This document shows positions 16,524-25,242 of a stretch of DNA of 64,000 bases, one piece after another. Origin of the DNA: Marinitoga litoralis (GTDB taxonomy: Bacteria > Thermotogota > Thermotogae > Petrotogales > Petrotogaceae); the NCBI RefSeq assembly GCF_016908145.1, contig NZ_JAFBDI010000006.1, positions 1 through 64,000 of the forward strand, written 5' to 3'. The notes beneath the pieces are model-generated. The model saw nothing but the letters and a program-made list of their open reading frames with translations. It made no database searches and was not told the origin of the DNA. Position 1 is the stretch's first letter, and each line of letters begins with the position of its first letter. A program made the position numbers and the translations under genes.

Positions 16524-18908
16524 TTATTTAATAATATTAACTGGCAAAGAAAGGTTAGCCCAATAGAATGCTGTAAAATCAAAATTAATAGAAAAACTAA
16601 AGTTTGATTTTTTGGTCTTTAAATTATAATTATAATCAATATTTCCATTAATTCCATCAAATCCATACTTCCCACCTAGAATAGAATAATACGGATACCA
16701 TATTTTTTTGGAAATTGTTATTCCTGGAATTAAATTTCCATTTGTATCGTAGAATAAATAAGGTTCATTTTTTAAAGATATAAATTCAAAAGCTTTTGAA
16801 TACTGAATGTAATAATTATCATTTACATATCCAATAATTAAATTATTTTCATAATAATTCTCATTATTTATAATATATGGATTTTTCATTATATTTAATT
16901 TAATTTCTTTATTTGCAAAATTTAAATTCTCAAGTTTTATATTTCCTTCTATTGAAATGTAATTTTTATTCTTTAAATAAAACTCAAAGTTTTTTGAAAA
17001 ATTAAGGTTGGAATATAATATATTTTTATCATATTTAAAAATGGATAGATTTTGAATACCATTATAATCTAAGTAATATCCAAAAATTGGTTTTAATTGA
17101 TTAAAATCAGTTAATATTCCAAGACCAATTCCATAATTTATACCTTCACTTAAAGATAAAAACAATGCTCCTATATCATTATTTTCTGCATATGGAATTA
17201 AGAAATTATATTTTAAAGGTTCATTATAATAATTATATGTATTATTTGAAAGATCTAATTTAATATTTTTTATTTGTTTTTTTGTATTATATAGTTTTAT
17301 AGTTTTTTTCGTTATATTTTGTATATAAGTTTTTGATAAATGATATCCAGTAGAGTCGTAATATAGAAAATATAATTCATTATTTAAAATAATCGGATTA
17401 AATGTTCCAAAAATATGATTAGTAAGTTTCTCTACTAAACCATTATCTATGTTTAGTGAATAAATATTAAAGATATTATCTTCATAATTTGCGCTATAGT
17501 ATAGGGTATTATCTTTGATAAATATATTCATCTCAATATATTTATCATTAGTTAATTGGACTAAATCATTATTATCAATATAATATATATCATTTTGATT
17601 ATTTATTATTCCAGAAAAATATATTCTATTATTAGCATAATAAAAATCATTTATTGTATATTTCCCATAATCCAATAATTTTTCTGTTTTTTGAGTATTT
17701 AAATCTTTTAAAAACACTGCGGTTAATCCATTATTTATTTTTGCGTATACAATCTTATCATTTCCTACAAAAGCAAAATTAGTAATTCTATTATCAATTA
17801 ATGTATCAGATATTGGACAATTGCATTTTAAATATAATGAGTTAATACTTTTTTCATTATTATTTGATACAAGATATATAATTTTCCCATCAGTTGATAC
17901 ATCAAATTTTGATATACCAGGTAATATTAATTCATCATTTTTATATATTCCAGATCTTTTTCCAGGTGAATTATTATAATAATATAAATATTTTCCATCT
18001 GTCTTTAGATTTCTTGTAAAATGATATGTATTGTATATAGGTTGATAACTTTCTTGATATCCTTTAAAATCCAAATATTGATTTTTATACTTTATTTTTA
18101 TATACAGTAAAAAATCTTCCCATTTTTCATTAGTTATCCTTTCAAATGAATTGCTTATTGTACTAAAAAATAAATGTGAATTCATATCTTTTATGATTTC
18201 CCTTAAAGTATATTCTCCATATTTTTCAGATATTTCTTTAGTAAAAATAGCTCCGTACATATAATTAAATCCAGCAGGTGACCAAACATCTTTTTCAGCA
18301 CCACCACCTAACGAATATCTAGGATATTCATCACTTAATATTTCTGCTTTTAAATACATATTAAATAAGTCATTTTGAAATCTTCCTGTATAGTATTTAC
18401 TTTCTATATATATTGATAACCCTTCATGTAAATAACTTGGATTCCAATTCATCATCAATGTCTTTTTTATATAATCATTAGGAATCCAAGAAACATAATT
18501 ATTTAACGTATTTCCATAGAAGATATGATTCAATTCATGCGAGAAAACAAAATTAATCCAATCATCCACGTGAATTGATAATCCTTGTTTAGCATATGGA
18601 GGATTAATATATAATCTAATAACATTAAGAGGTGGAATTGCAAATGAATTAACAAAATCAACGTCGTCAAAAATATATACAGTAATTGATCCGGGATTTG
18701 TATCATAGAATTTAGAATAATCTTCGTATAACTTGTCTGCGGTATTTTTTAATTCATCAACATATATGTATAAGTCCTTTTCAAATACAAATTTAAAATA
18801 TTTAGTATTCTTTTCATAAGCTTCTGTAGAAATGTTATATATCATATTTGAGAATGAAAAAATAGATATTAGTATAAATACGGTTATTAATAATTGTTTT
18901 ATTTGCAT
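16524..18908 (-). CDS. Exported metalloprotease-like protein with beta-propeller and C-terminal beta-rich region
   Basis: This 794-aa protein has a signal peptide (1-20), then a gluzincin-type peptidase region with HELNH (His124, Glu125, His128) and a likely third zinc ligand Glu162 in LHEGLSIYIES. Residues about 290-540 contain repeated Tyr/Asn-rich strand pairs such as KDNTLYYSANYEDNIFNIYS, resembling TolB/WD-type propeller blades. The last about 230 residues are strand-rich and could be an outer-membrane barrel. It probably acts in the periplasm or on the outer sheath; the target is unknown. The start has a strong GGAGGTG site. It is transcribed divergently from the radical SAM gene across a palindromic promoter. 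Confidence 0.75.
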   Translation of the reverse strand: MQIKQLLITVFILISIFSFSNMIYNISTEAYEKNTKYFKFVFEKDLYIYVDELKNTADKLYEDYSKFYDTNPGSITVYIFDDVDFVNSFAIPPLNVIRLYINPPYAKQGLSIHVDDWINFVFSHELNHIFYGNTLNNYVSWIPNDYIKKTLMMNWNPSYLHEGLSIYIESKYYTGRFQNDLFNMYLKAEILSDEYPRYSLGGGAEKDVWSPAGFNYMYGAIFTKEISEKYGEYTLREIIKDMNSHLFFSTISNSFERITNEKWEDFLLYIKIKYKNQYLDFKGYQESYQPIYNTYHFTRNLKTDGKYLYYYNNSPGKRSGIYKNDELILPGISKFDVSTDGKIIYLVSNNNEKSINSLYLKCNCPISDTLIDNRITNFAFVGNDKIVYAKINNGLTAVFLKDLNTQKTEKLLDYGKYTINDFYYANNRIYFSGIINNQNDIYYIDNNDLVQLTNDKYIEMNIFIKDNTLYYSANYEDNIFNIYSLNIDNGLVEKLTNHIFGTFNPIILNNELYFLYYDSTGYHLSKTYIQNITKKTIKLYNTKKQIKNIKLDLSNNTYNYYNEPLKYNFLIPYAENNDIGALFLSLSEGINYGIGLGILTDFNQLKPIFGYYLDYNGIQNLSIFKYDKNILYSNLNFSKNFEFYLKNKNYISIEGNIKLENLNFANKEIKLNIMKNPYIINNENYYENNLIIGYVNDNYYIQYSKAFEFISLKNEPYLFYDTNGNLIPGITISKKIWYPYYSILGGKYGFDGINGNIDYNYNLKTKKSNFSFSINFDFTAFYWANLSLPVNIIK

Positions 18909-18920
18909 TAAAACACCTCC

Positions 18921-18960
18921 AAAAAATATATATAGTTATCAAAAAATATATATAGTTATT
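18921..18960. repeat. Tandem 20-bp repeat in divergent promoter region
   Basis: AAAAAATATATATAGTTATC (18921-18940) is followed directly by a copy differing only in the last base (18941-18960). The second copy forms the left arm of the palindrome described next. Confidence 0.9.
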
Positions 18961-18986
18961 ATAACATATGATATAATAACTATATA
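18949..18986. promoter_or_regulatory. Palindrome holding two back-to-back extended -10 promoters
   Basis: TATATAGTTATTATA (18949-18963) and TATAATAACTATATA (18972-18986) are perfect 15-bp inverted arms with an 8-base spacer. Each contains TATAAT preceded by a TG-N: 18972-18977 reading toward the radical SAM gene and 18958-18963 reading toward the metalloprotease gene. One DNA-binding protein on this palindrome could control both genes. Confidence 0.6.
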
Positions 18987-19006
18987 CAATATGAAAGGGG
19001 CTTAAT

Positions 19007-20635
19007 ATGAAAGCTGTAATTATAGATGGATATGTTGATGAACCTGCAATATTAGGTGTTCCACCATATGTTTCACCATATATAAGATATGCTGCTGGTG
19101 CATTATATTATCATGGAATAGATGTGGACTATTATACAATAGATCAAGTTAGAGATAATGATATGTGGCAATCATTTAATCATTATGAATATTTAATAAT
19201 AATAGGTGGAGTTACAGTTCCGGGGCATTATTTGGGTGGAACTCCAATTTCATTAACTGAGATCAATAAATTATTTTCTTTAAATAAAGAACCATTAAGA
19301 GTTCTAGGAGGGCCAATAGTAAAAGGATATACATTAAAGGGCGGAAAGTCGGCAATAAAAATTGAATCAAATGATATAGATTATATGGTAAATGGGGATA
19401 TAGAAAAGTTCTTATTTGAATACCCAGTATCTGATGATTTCGATCTAAATGGAAGATCTAATTATGACTTAATATCTAAAATAGCCCCATTGGGAGCTGA
19501 AATTTTAAAAAAACATCCAAGGTATCCAGATATTATAGTTGAAATGGATGTATCTAGAGGGTGTGAAAGAACAAATGGTTTTTGTTCATTTTGTACAGAA
19601 CCATTAATAAATGGAAGGTATAGGGAAAGACCTTTAAAAGATTTATTTGAAGAAGCAAAAGCTATTTCTAATATAGGGGTTAAAAATTTTAGATTTGGAA
19701 GAGCTGCAAACTTTTTAGCATACGGATCATTGCTAACAAATAATGAACCAAATATAGAATTATTTAAAGAACTATATCAAGAAATGTCAAAAATAGCTAA
19801 TATTATACATACTGATAATGCTAATCCTGCATATATTGTAAAACATAAGGATAAGATAAGAAAATTACTTGAAATAATAGTAAAATATAATACAGCAGGA
19901 GATATATTATCTTTTGGAATAGAATCATTTGATGAAGAGGTTGTTAGAAAAAATAGAGTAGATATTTTACCAGATGAATCATTAGAAGCAATTAAAATAG
20001 TTAATGAAATAGGAAGTGTTAGAGATGAAAATGGAATTCCAAAATTACTTCCAGGTATAAACCTATTATATGGATTAATTGGTGAAAGCAAAAATACATT
20101 TGAAATAAATAAAAAATATTTAGAAAAAATTTTTGAAGAAGGATTATTATTAAGAAGAATAAATGTAAGACAGGCAATGGCATTTCCAGGAACACAATTG
20201 TATAATGAAAAAATAAAGCAAAATAAGAAAGAATTTGTGAAATTTAAAGAATATATGGAAGAGTATAATCATGAAATGATAAAAAAGGTGTTTCCAATAG
20301 GTACTAAATTGAGAAATTTAATAATTGAAGAGGTTAAAGGAAAAATATCTTTTGGTAGACAATTAGGTACTTATCCAATAAAAACAGGAGTAATAGGTAA
20401 ATTTGATATATTAAGTAAACTAGACGGTATAGTTATATCTCATGGTTCTAGATCATTAACAGCATTAAAAATGCCATTTGATATTAATAATGCAACACTA
20501 GAAGAATTAACTGCAATTGATGGAATCGGTAAAAAAACAGCTGAAAATATAATAATGGATAGACCAATAAAGGATTTTGATGATTTAAATATATCTGAAG
20601 AAACAAAAAAAATACTAAATTTACTCAGGGGGTGA
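19007..20635 (+). CDS. Radical SAM protein with CX6CX2C cluster motif and C-terminal helix-hairpin-helix
   Basis: This 542-aa protein has an N-terminal region (1-150, IIIGGVTVPGHYLGGTP) resembling a B12-binding-like fold. The radical SAM core has Cys186, Cys193 and Cys196 (DVSRGCERTNGFCSFC), a longer spacing than the usual CX3CX2C, and later SAM-binding segments (LSFGIESFDEE, GINLLYGLIGES). Residues about 485-535 form a ComEA-like helix-hairpin-helix (NNATLEELTAIDGIGKKTAE). The reaction is unknown; the family occurs in Thermotogota and archaea as uncharacterised Fe-S oxidoreductases. A GGGGGTGAA ribosome site for the next gene lies inside its end, so the two are co-translated. Confidence 0.85.
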   Translation: MKAVIIDGYVDEPAILGVPPYVSPYIRYAAGALYYHGIDVDYYTIDQVRDNDMWQSFNHYEYLIIIGGVTVPGHYLGGTPISLTEINKLFSLNKEPLRVLGGPIVKGYTLKGGKSAIKIESNDIDYMVNGDIEKFLFEYPVSDDFDLNGRSNYDLISKIAPLGAEILKKHPRYPDIIVEMDVSRGCERTNGFCSFCTEPLINGRYRERPLKDLFEEAKAISNIGVKNFRFGRAANFLAYGSLLTNNEPNIELFKELYQEMSKIANIIHTDNANPAYIVKHKDKIRKLLEIIVKYNTAGDILSFGIESFDEEVVRKNRVDILPDESLEAIKIVNEIGSVRDENGIPKLLPGINLLYGLIGESKNTFEINKKYLEKIFEEGLLLRRINVRQAMAFPGTQLYNEKIKQNKKEFVKFKEYMEEYNHEMIKKVFPIGTKLRNLIIEEVKGKISFGRQLGTYPIKTGVIGKFDILSKLDGIVISHGSRSLTALKMPFDINNATLEELTAIDGIGKKTAENIIMDRPIKDFDDLNISEETKKILNLLRG

Positions 20636-20639
20636 AACT

Positions 20640-20897
20640 ATGGGAAAGATTAGAGTATTAGGTATTTTTATTCATGACAGAAAAAAAGAAGCAGGGGAAG
20701 TTCAAAGATTATTAACAGGGTTTGGATGTATTATAAAGACTAGGCTAGGATTACACGATGCGTTTGATGATGATTGTAGTGATCGCGGTTTAATTCTTTT
20801 AGAATTAGCTGGAGAGCAAAATTTGTGGAATGATTTAGAAGAAAAATTATCAAAAATTGAAGGAATTACTGTAAAAAATATGGATTTTGAATTTTAA
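20640..20897 (+). CDS. TM1266-like small regulator-type protein
   Basis: This 85-aa protein has the ACT/ferredoxin-like layout of T. maritima TM1266, annotated as a putative iron-only hydrogenase system regulator: an N-terminal strand (RVLGIFIHDR), a middle TRLGLHD turn, a LILLELAG strand and a C-terminal LSKIEGITVKNMDFEF segment. Its role is not established. In other species it sits near hydrogenase-maturation radical SAM genes; here it follows a different radical SAM gene by 4 bases, suggesting a shared function. Confidence 0.75.
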   Translation: MGKIRVLGIFIHDRKKEAGEVQRLLTGFGCIIKTRLGLHDAFDDDCSDRGLILLELAGEQNLWNDLEEKLSKIEGITVKNMDFEF

Positions 20898-20919
20898 ATA
20901 GGGGCTTAATGCCCCTATT
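20897..20919. terminator. Bidirectional hairpin terminator
   Basis: Nine-bp stem (20897-20905 with 20911-20919), GC-rich core, loop TTAAT. It lies between the stop codons of the small TM1266-like gene (+) and the M32 carboxypeptidase gene (-). Confidence 0.85.
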
Positions 20920-22399
20920 ATAATTCATACACTTTATTAAACTTATTTTCAATATAATCCATGAAATATTTTGGATTTAATGATTCTCCAGTAACCATTT
21001 TTACTAATTCTCCAGGTTCATACATACTTCCTTTTGAATGTATTTTATCTCTTAACCATTTTAAAGCTGGTTCAAAATTACCTTCGGATATTTGTTTGTC
21101 TAAATCAGGTAAATCTTTTCTCATCTTATTATAGAATTGTGCAGAATATAAATTACCTAACATATATGAAGGGAAATATCCAAAAGAGCCATGAGCCCAG
21201 TGAACATCTTGTAAAACACCTTCACTATCTTTTTCAGGAACTACTCCCAAATAATCTTTCATCTTTTCATTCCATATTTTTGGTAAATCTTCAACTTTTA
21301 TCCTATCGTTTATTAATGCTTCTTCAATTTCAAATCTTAGCATAATATGTAGATTATATGTTACTTCATCAGCTTCTGTTCTAATAAATGATCGTTCTAC
21401 AAAATTAACAGCTTTAAAAATTTCTTCTGGAGTATTTTCTTTAAATTCAGGGAATACTTCAATTAAATCATTATAAAAATAATTCCAAAATTCTAAACTT
21501 CTACCAATTATGTTTTCCCAAAATCTTGATTGACTTTCATGAATAGCCATAGAAGCACCATCACCAATAGGTAATCCTGAGAATTCTTCTGGAATACCTT
21601 GTTCATATAATGCGTGACCACCTTCATGAATTGTGCTATATAATGAATCATTTAAATCATGTTCGTTATATCTTGTAGTAATTCTAACGTCATTTGGTCC
21701 AATGGTAGTAGTAAATGGATGCATAGAAATATCCATTCTTCCAGCATCAAAATCATATTTCATTAATTTTAAAGCTCTTAATGATAATTCTTTTTGTTTT
21801 TCAATGGGGAAATATCTTTTTAAAATAGAATTATCTGGTTTTTTTCCATTATCCAATTTATTTAAATAATTTACTAAAAATTCTCTCAAAGGTTCAATAA
21901 CCTTTTTTAATTCAGAAGTTTTTAAACCGGGTTCATATAAATCTAATAATGCATCATATCTGTTTTCTTCATAACCTAAATGATCAGCTACCTTTTTTGT
22001 TAAATCAACAACCTTTTCCAAATGAGGTTTGAAAATATTAAAATCATTTTTTGTTTTAGCTTCTTCCCACGCCGCTTGAGCTTTAGAAGCAGAAATATTT
22101 AATTCTTTAAATAAATCAGAAGGGATTTTTTTAAATTTATCATATTCTTTTTTTCCTACTTTAACAATAGCTCTTTCTACTTCATTTAATTCTTCTTTTT
22201 GTGCGTCTTCTAATAATTTACCTATTTCATCAGAAACAGACATTTCAAAAGCTTTTCCTGAGATTTCACCTATAACATCAGCTCTTTTTTCTGCAGCCTT
22301 TTTAGGCATATGTGTTTCAAAATCCCATTGTAGTAATGCAGCAGCTGTGTTATACTTTGAAATTAATAAATACCTTTCTTTTAATTTATTAATGCTCAT
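20918..22399 (-). CDS. M32 family carboxypeptidase (Taq type)
   Basis: This 493-aa zinc carboxypeptidase has the M32 length and motifs: DVRITTRYNE, the zinc site HEGGHALYEQG and the conserved HESQSRFWEN. It removes C-terminal residues from peptides in the cytoplasm (no signal peptide). It starts 15 bases downstream of the second LacI gene, so the two share a transcript, and it ends at the shared hairpin 20897-20919. Confidence 0.96.
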   Translation of the reverse strand: MSINKLKERYLLISKYNTAAALLQWDFETHMPKKAAEKRADVIGEISGKAFEMSVSDEIGKLLEDAQKEELNEVERAIVKVGKKEYDKFKKIPSDLFKELNISASKAQAAWEEAKTKNDFNIFKPHLEKVVDLTKKVADHLGYEENRYDALLDLYEPGLKTSELKKVIEPLREFLVNYLNKLDNGKKPDNSILKRYFPIEKQKELSLRALKLMKYDFDAGRMDISMHPFTTTIGPNDVRITTRYNEHDLNDSLYSTIHEGGHALYEQGIPEEFSGLPIGDGASMAIHESQSRFWENIIGRSLEFWNYFYNDLIEVFPEFKENTPEEIFKAVNFVERSFIRTEADEVTYNLHIMLRFEIEEALINDRIKVEDLPKIWNEKMKDYLGVVPEKDSEGVLQDVHWAHGSFGYFPSYMLGNLYSAQFYNKMRKDLPDLDKQISEGNFEPALKWLRDKIHSKGSMYEPGELVKMVTGESLNPKYFMDYIENKFNKVYEL

Positions 22400-22413
22400 A
22401 CTATGCCCCCTTA

Positions 22414-23403
22414 TTATGCAGATTCTCTAATAACTAATTTAGGATCTATAATTTGATTTATCTCTATTTTCTTATTTATAAGTTCAATAATTTTTTTTAC
22501 TCCAATTTTCGCTAATTTAGCAATAGGTTGTTCTATAGTTGTTAAACGCGGTTTGAAATAAGTACCTAATTGAATATTATCAAAGCCCATTACAGGTATA
22601 TCTTTTGGAACACTATAGTTCAATTCATTTAAAGCTTCAATAACACCTAAAGCCATTAAGTCAGTTTGTGCAAAAATAGCATCTATGTTTTTTAAATTAT
22701 TTTTCATTTTTTTAATAGCATTTTTTGCAGCTTCGAAAGTAACATCAGTATCTAAAATATATTCATTTTTTATATTATATTCTTTTAAAGCCCTCTTATA
22801 ACCATTAGTTCTTTCAATAAATTCAGAGTTGATACTTAATCCGCCCAATGTGAGAATATTTCTATAACCTTTTTCAATGAAATATTTTGTTGCAATATAT
22901 CCACCTTTTTCTTGGTTTGTTCTCACATAATTTAATTTTTTATCTTTGTAATTTTCAGCTACATAATGTAAAAATATATACGGAATATTTTTTTCTATTA
23001 TAAAATCAATATCTTCTTTCTTAATATATGGATTAAGCAATAGTAATCCATCAACACTTCTACTTTGAACTAGTTTTTTTATCTGATTTTTTTCAATTTC
23101 ATATTCAATTCTTACATGATACCCTTTTAACTGAGCTTCTTTTATTAACTTTCCTAAAAGATTAGCAAAGAATATTTCTCCTCTCATGTCATCAAAGAAT
23201 TGAGGTATAATAACTCCTATGGTATTTGTCTTTTTTTTATTTAAAGTTCTTGCAGCCTCATTAAATTCAAAACCCAATTCTTCTGCAATTTTTTTAATTT
23301 TTTCTTTTGTTTTATTAGAAATATGTGGATGATCATTTAAGCTTCTTGAAACAGTAGAAGGACTAACCCCAGCAATTTTTGCTATATCTTTTATCGTTAC
23401 CAT
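22414..23403 (-). CDS. LacI-family transcriptional regulator
   Basis: This 329-aa regulator has a canonical LacI helix-turn-helix (TIKDIAKIAGVSPSTVSRSL) and a ligand-binding domain with DIPVMGFDNIQLGTYFKPRL near the end. The start is ATG 23403 behind GAGGTGG; GTG 23412 would overlap the ribosome site. The effector cannot be told. It is divergent from a glmM-type gene and upstream of the M32 peptidase, giving no sugar-specific context. Confidence 0.93.
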   Translation of the reverse strand: MVTIKDIAKIAGVSPSTVSRSLNDHPHISNKTKEKIKKIAEELGFEFNEAARTLNKKKTNTIGVIIPQFFDDMRGEIFFANLLGKLIKEAQLKGYHVRIEYEIEKNQIKKLVQSRSVDGLLLLNPYIKKEDIDFIIEKNIPYIFLHYVAENYKDKKLNYVRTNQEKGGYIATKYFIEKGYRNILTLGGLSINSEFIERTNGYKRALKEYNIKNEYILDTDVTFEAAKNAIKKMKNNLKNIDAIFAQTDLMALGVIEALNELNYSVPKDIPVMGFDNIQLGTYFKPRLTTIEQPIAKLAKIGVKKIIELINKKIEINQIIDPKLVIRESA

Positions 23404-23511
23404 TTTAACCACCTCTATTGATATTCTATAGTAATAATACTACAACTTTATTTTTTTGTCAATTTGAGTTATAATTAAAGAGCAATATTAAATAGATTCT
23501 GGAGGTGTATT

Positions 23512-24828
23512 ATGAAAAGATTATTCGGGACAGATGGGATAAGAGGTTTAGTTAATGAAGAGTTAACTGGGGAATTAGCCTATAAAACAGGAAATGCATT
23601 AGGAAGAATGTATTCAGGTAAATATAAAAAATTATTAATAGCTAGAGATACGAGAAATTCTGGTGAAATGATTGAAGCAGCTTTGGCTGCTGGAGCTTTA
23701 TCATCAGGTCTTAGTGTAGAATTTTGTGGAGTAATAACTACTCCAGCATTAGCTTATTTAACAAAAAGCGAAAAGACTTTAGGGGTAATGATTTCAGCAT
23801 CGCATAACCCAGCAAATTATAATGGAATTAAGGTTTTAGCAGAAGGATTTAAAATATCAGATGATGATGAAATAGATATAGAAAAACTTATTTTAGAGAA
23901 AAAACCAGAGTATGTTCCATATGGCGAAATTGGAAAAATGCAATCATCTCATTTAAAAGAGAAGTATATAGGATATATAGTATCATCATATGAATTTGAG
24001 AAAGTTCCATATAAGATAGCGGTTGATGTGGGAAATGGAGCAACGGGTGCATTAATAGATAAAATTTTTGGTGCATATGATATAGATTATGATGTATATT
24101 TTAACGAACCTGATGGATTGAACATAAACGAAAAGTGCGGTTCTACGCATCCAGAAGTATTAGCAAATATAATTAAAAATGATGGATATGATTTAGGTAT
24201 TCTTTTTGATGGTGACGGAGATAGATGTTTATTTATTGATAAAAAGGGGAATTTAATAGATGGAGATAAATTAATGGCAATAAATGCATTGAAAATGAAA
24301 GAAAAAAATAGATTAAATAATAATCAAGTAGTGGCAACTATAATGAGCAATTTAGGATTAGAAAAATATTTGGAAAATCACGACATTAAATTATTTAGAA
24401 CGGCTGTTGGAGATAAATATGTATTGGAAAAAATGATTGAATCTAAGACTAATTTAGGCGGAGAACAATCTGGACATATAATCTTTTTAGATAAAGGAAC
24501 TACTGGTGATGGTATAGTTACAGCATTAGAGACATTAGAAACTTTAGTGCATTTTGGAAAAGATATTGATTCATTGATTAGTGAAATTCCAGAATATCCT
24601 CAATTGTTAAAAAATATTTCAGTAAAAGATAAAATAATGGTTATGGAAAATGAAAAATTAAAAAAAGCTGTACAAGAATATTCAAAGCTTCCTAATTTTA
24701 GATTAGTAGTAAGAGCATCCGGAACTGAACATAAAGTAAGAGTTATGGCTGAAGGTGAAGATGCAGACTTAGTAAATAAAGTGGTAAATGAATTATACGA
24801 GTTGATAGAAGAAATAGATAAATATTAA
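23512..24828 (+). CDS. glmM: Phosphoglucosamine mutase / phosphohexomutase
   Basis: This 438-aa alpha-phosphohexomutase has the GlmM opening LFGTDGIRG, the catalytic serine loop ISASHNP (Ser97), the metal loop DGDGDR and the C-terminal phosphate loop RASGTEHKVRV. GlmM converts glucosamine-6-P to glucosamine-1-P for cell-wall precursors; phosphoglucomutase or phosphomannomutase activity is possible in short thermophile homologs. Ribosome site GGAGGTG. The 3' end carries an 18-bp tandem duplication across the stop codon. Confidence 0.92.
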   Translation: MKRLFGTDGIRGLVNEELTGELAYKTGNALGRMYSGKYKKLLIARDTRNSGEMIEAALAAGALSSGLSVEFCGVITTPALAYLTKSEKTLGVMISASHNPANYNGIKVLAEGFKISDDDEIDIEKLILEKKPEYVPYGEIGKMQSSHLKEKYIGYIVSSYEFEKVPYKIAVDVGNGATGALIDKIFGAYDIDYDVYFNEPDGLNINEKCGSTHPEVLANIIKNDGYDLGILFDGDGDRCLFIDKKGNLIDGDKLMAINALKMKEKNRLNNNQVVATIMSNLGLEKYLENHDIKLFRTAVGDKYVLEKMIESKTNLGGEQSGHIIFLDKGTTGDGIVTALETLETLVHFGKDIDSLISEIPEYPQLLKNISVKDKIMVMENEKLKKAVQEYSKLPNFRLVVRASGTEHKVRVMAEGEDADLVNKVVNELYELIEEIDKY

Positions 24829-24847
24829 AAAATAGATAAATATAAAA
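24812..24847. repeat. 18-bp tandem duplication across the glmM stop codon
   Basis: AAATAGATAAATATTAAA (24812-24829) and AAATAGATAAATATAAAA (24830-24847) match at 17 of 18 bases. The period equals six codons, so the stretch after the stop still encodes IDKY in frame. Confidence 0.85.
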
Positions 24848-24871
24848 AAATAACTTAAGATATGAAAATAT

Positions 24872-24904
24872 GAAAGTGCTGAACATCATTTGTTTAGCAC
24901 TTTC
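24872..24904. terminator. Bidirectional hairpin terminator
   Basis: A 14-bp stem (24872-24885 with 24891-24904, one G-T pair) with loop TCATT lies between convergent glmM (+) and the receiver gene (-). Confidence 0.85.
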
Positions 24905-25242
24905 ATTATTGTTTGAATAACTTTATTGCTATCAAAAGGTTTTACAATATAATATGATGCTCCACATTCTATAGCTTCAAGAACTCTTGATTTGTGGCCT
25001 AAAGCTGTAACCATAATAACTTTAGCTTTTGGGTCAAAGTTTATTATTTCTTTTAAAGCTTTTATACCATCAATTTCAGGCATAGAAATATCCATTGTTA
25101 CTAAATCTGGGTTGATTTTTTTATAAACTTCTATAGCTTCTTTCCCGTTTTCTGCTTCATATATTTCGAAGTTTAATGGTTCTAAAATATTTTTAATTTG
25201 ATTTCGGATAAAAGGAGCATCATCAACTATAAGTATTTTCAT
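24886..25242 (-). CDS. CheY-like stand-alone response regulator
   Basis: This 118-aa receiver domain has acidic pocket Asp7/Asp8, phospho-acceptor Asp51 (VTMDISMPEIDG), Thr79 and Lys101 (IVKPFD), and no output domain. It shares its start codon with the stop of the upstream kinase (TAATG), so the kinase is almost certainly its phosphodonor. Whether it acts on the flagellar motor, as a shuttle or by protein binding cannot be seen. Confidence 0.95.
   Translation of the reverse strand: MKILIVDDAPFIRNQIKNILEPLNFEIYEAENGKEAIEVYKKINPDLVTMDISMPEIDGIKALKEIINFDPKAKVIMVTALGHKSRVLEAIECGASYYIVKPFDSNKVIQTIMKVLNK

Noticed and set aside
18921-18960. A minimal CRISPR or other repeat array
   Set aside because: Only two contiguous AT-rich copies without spacers; they form part of a promoter region.
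24829-24885. A frameshift or lost C-terminus in glmM
   Set aside because: The protein already reaches the conserved C-terminal phosphate loop and normal length; the extra sequence is a tandem duplication.
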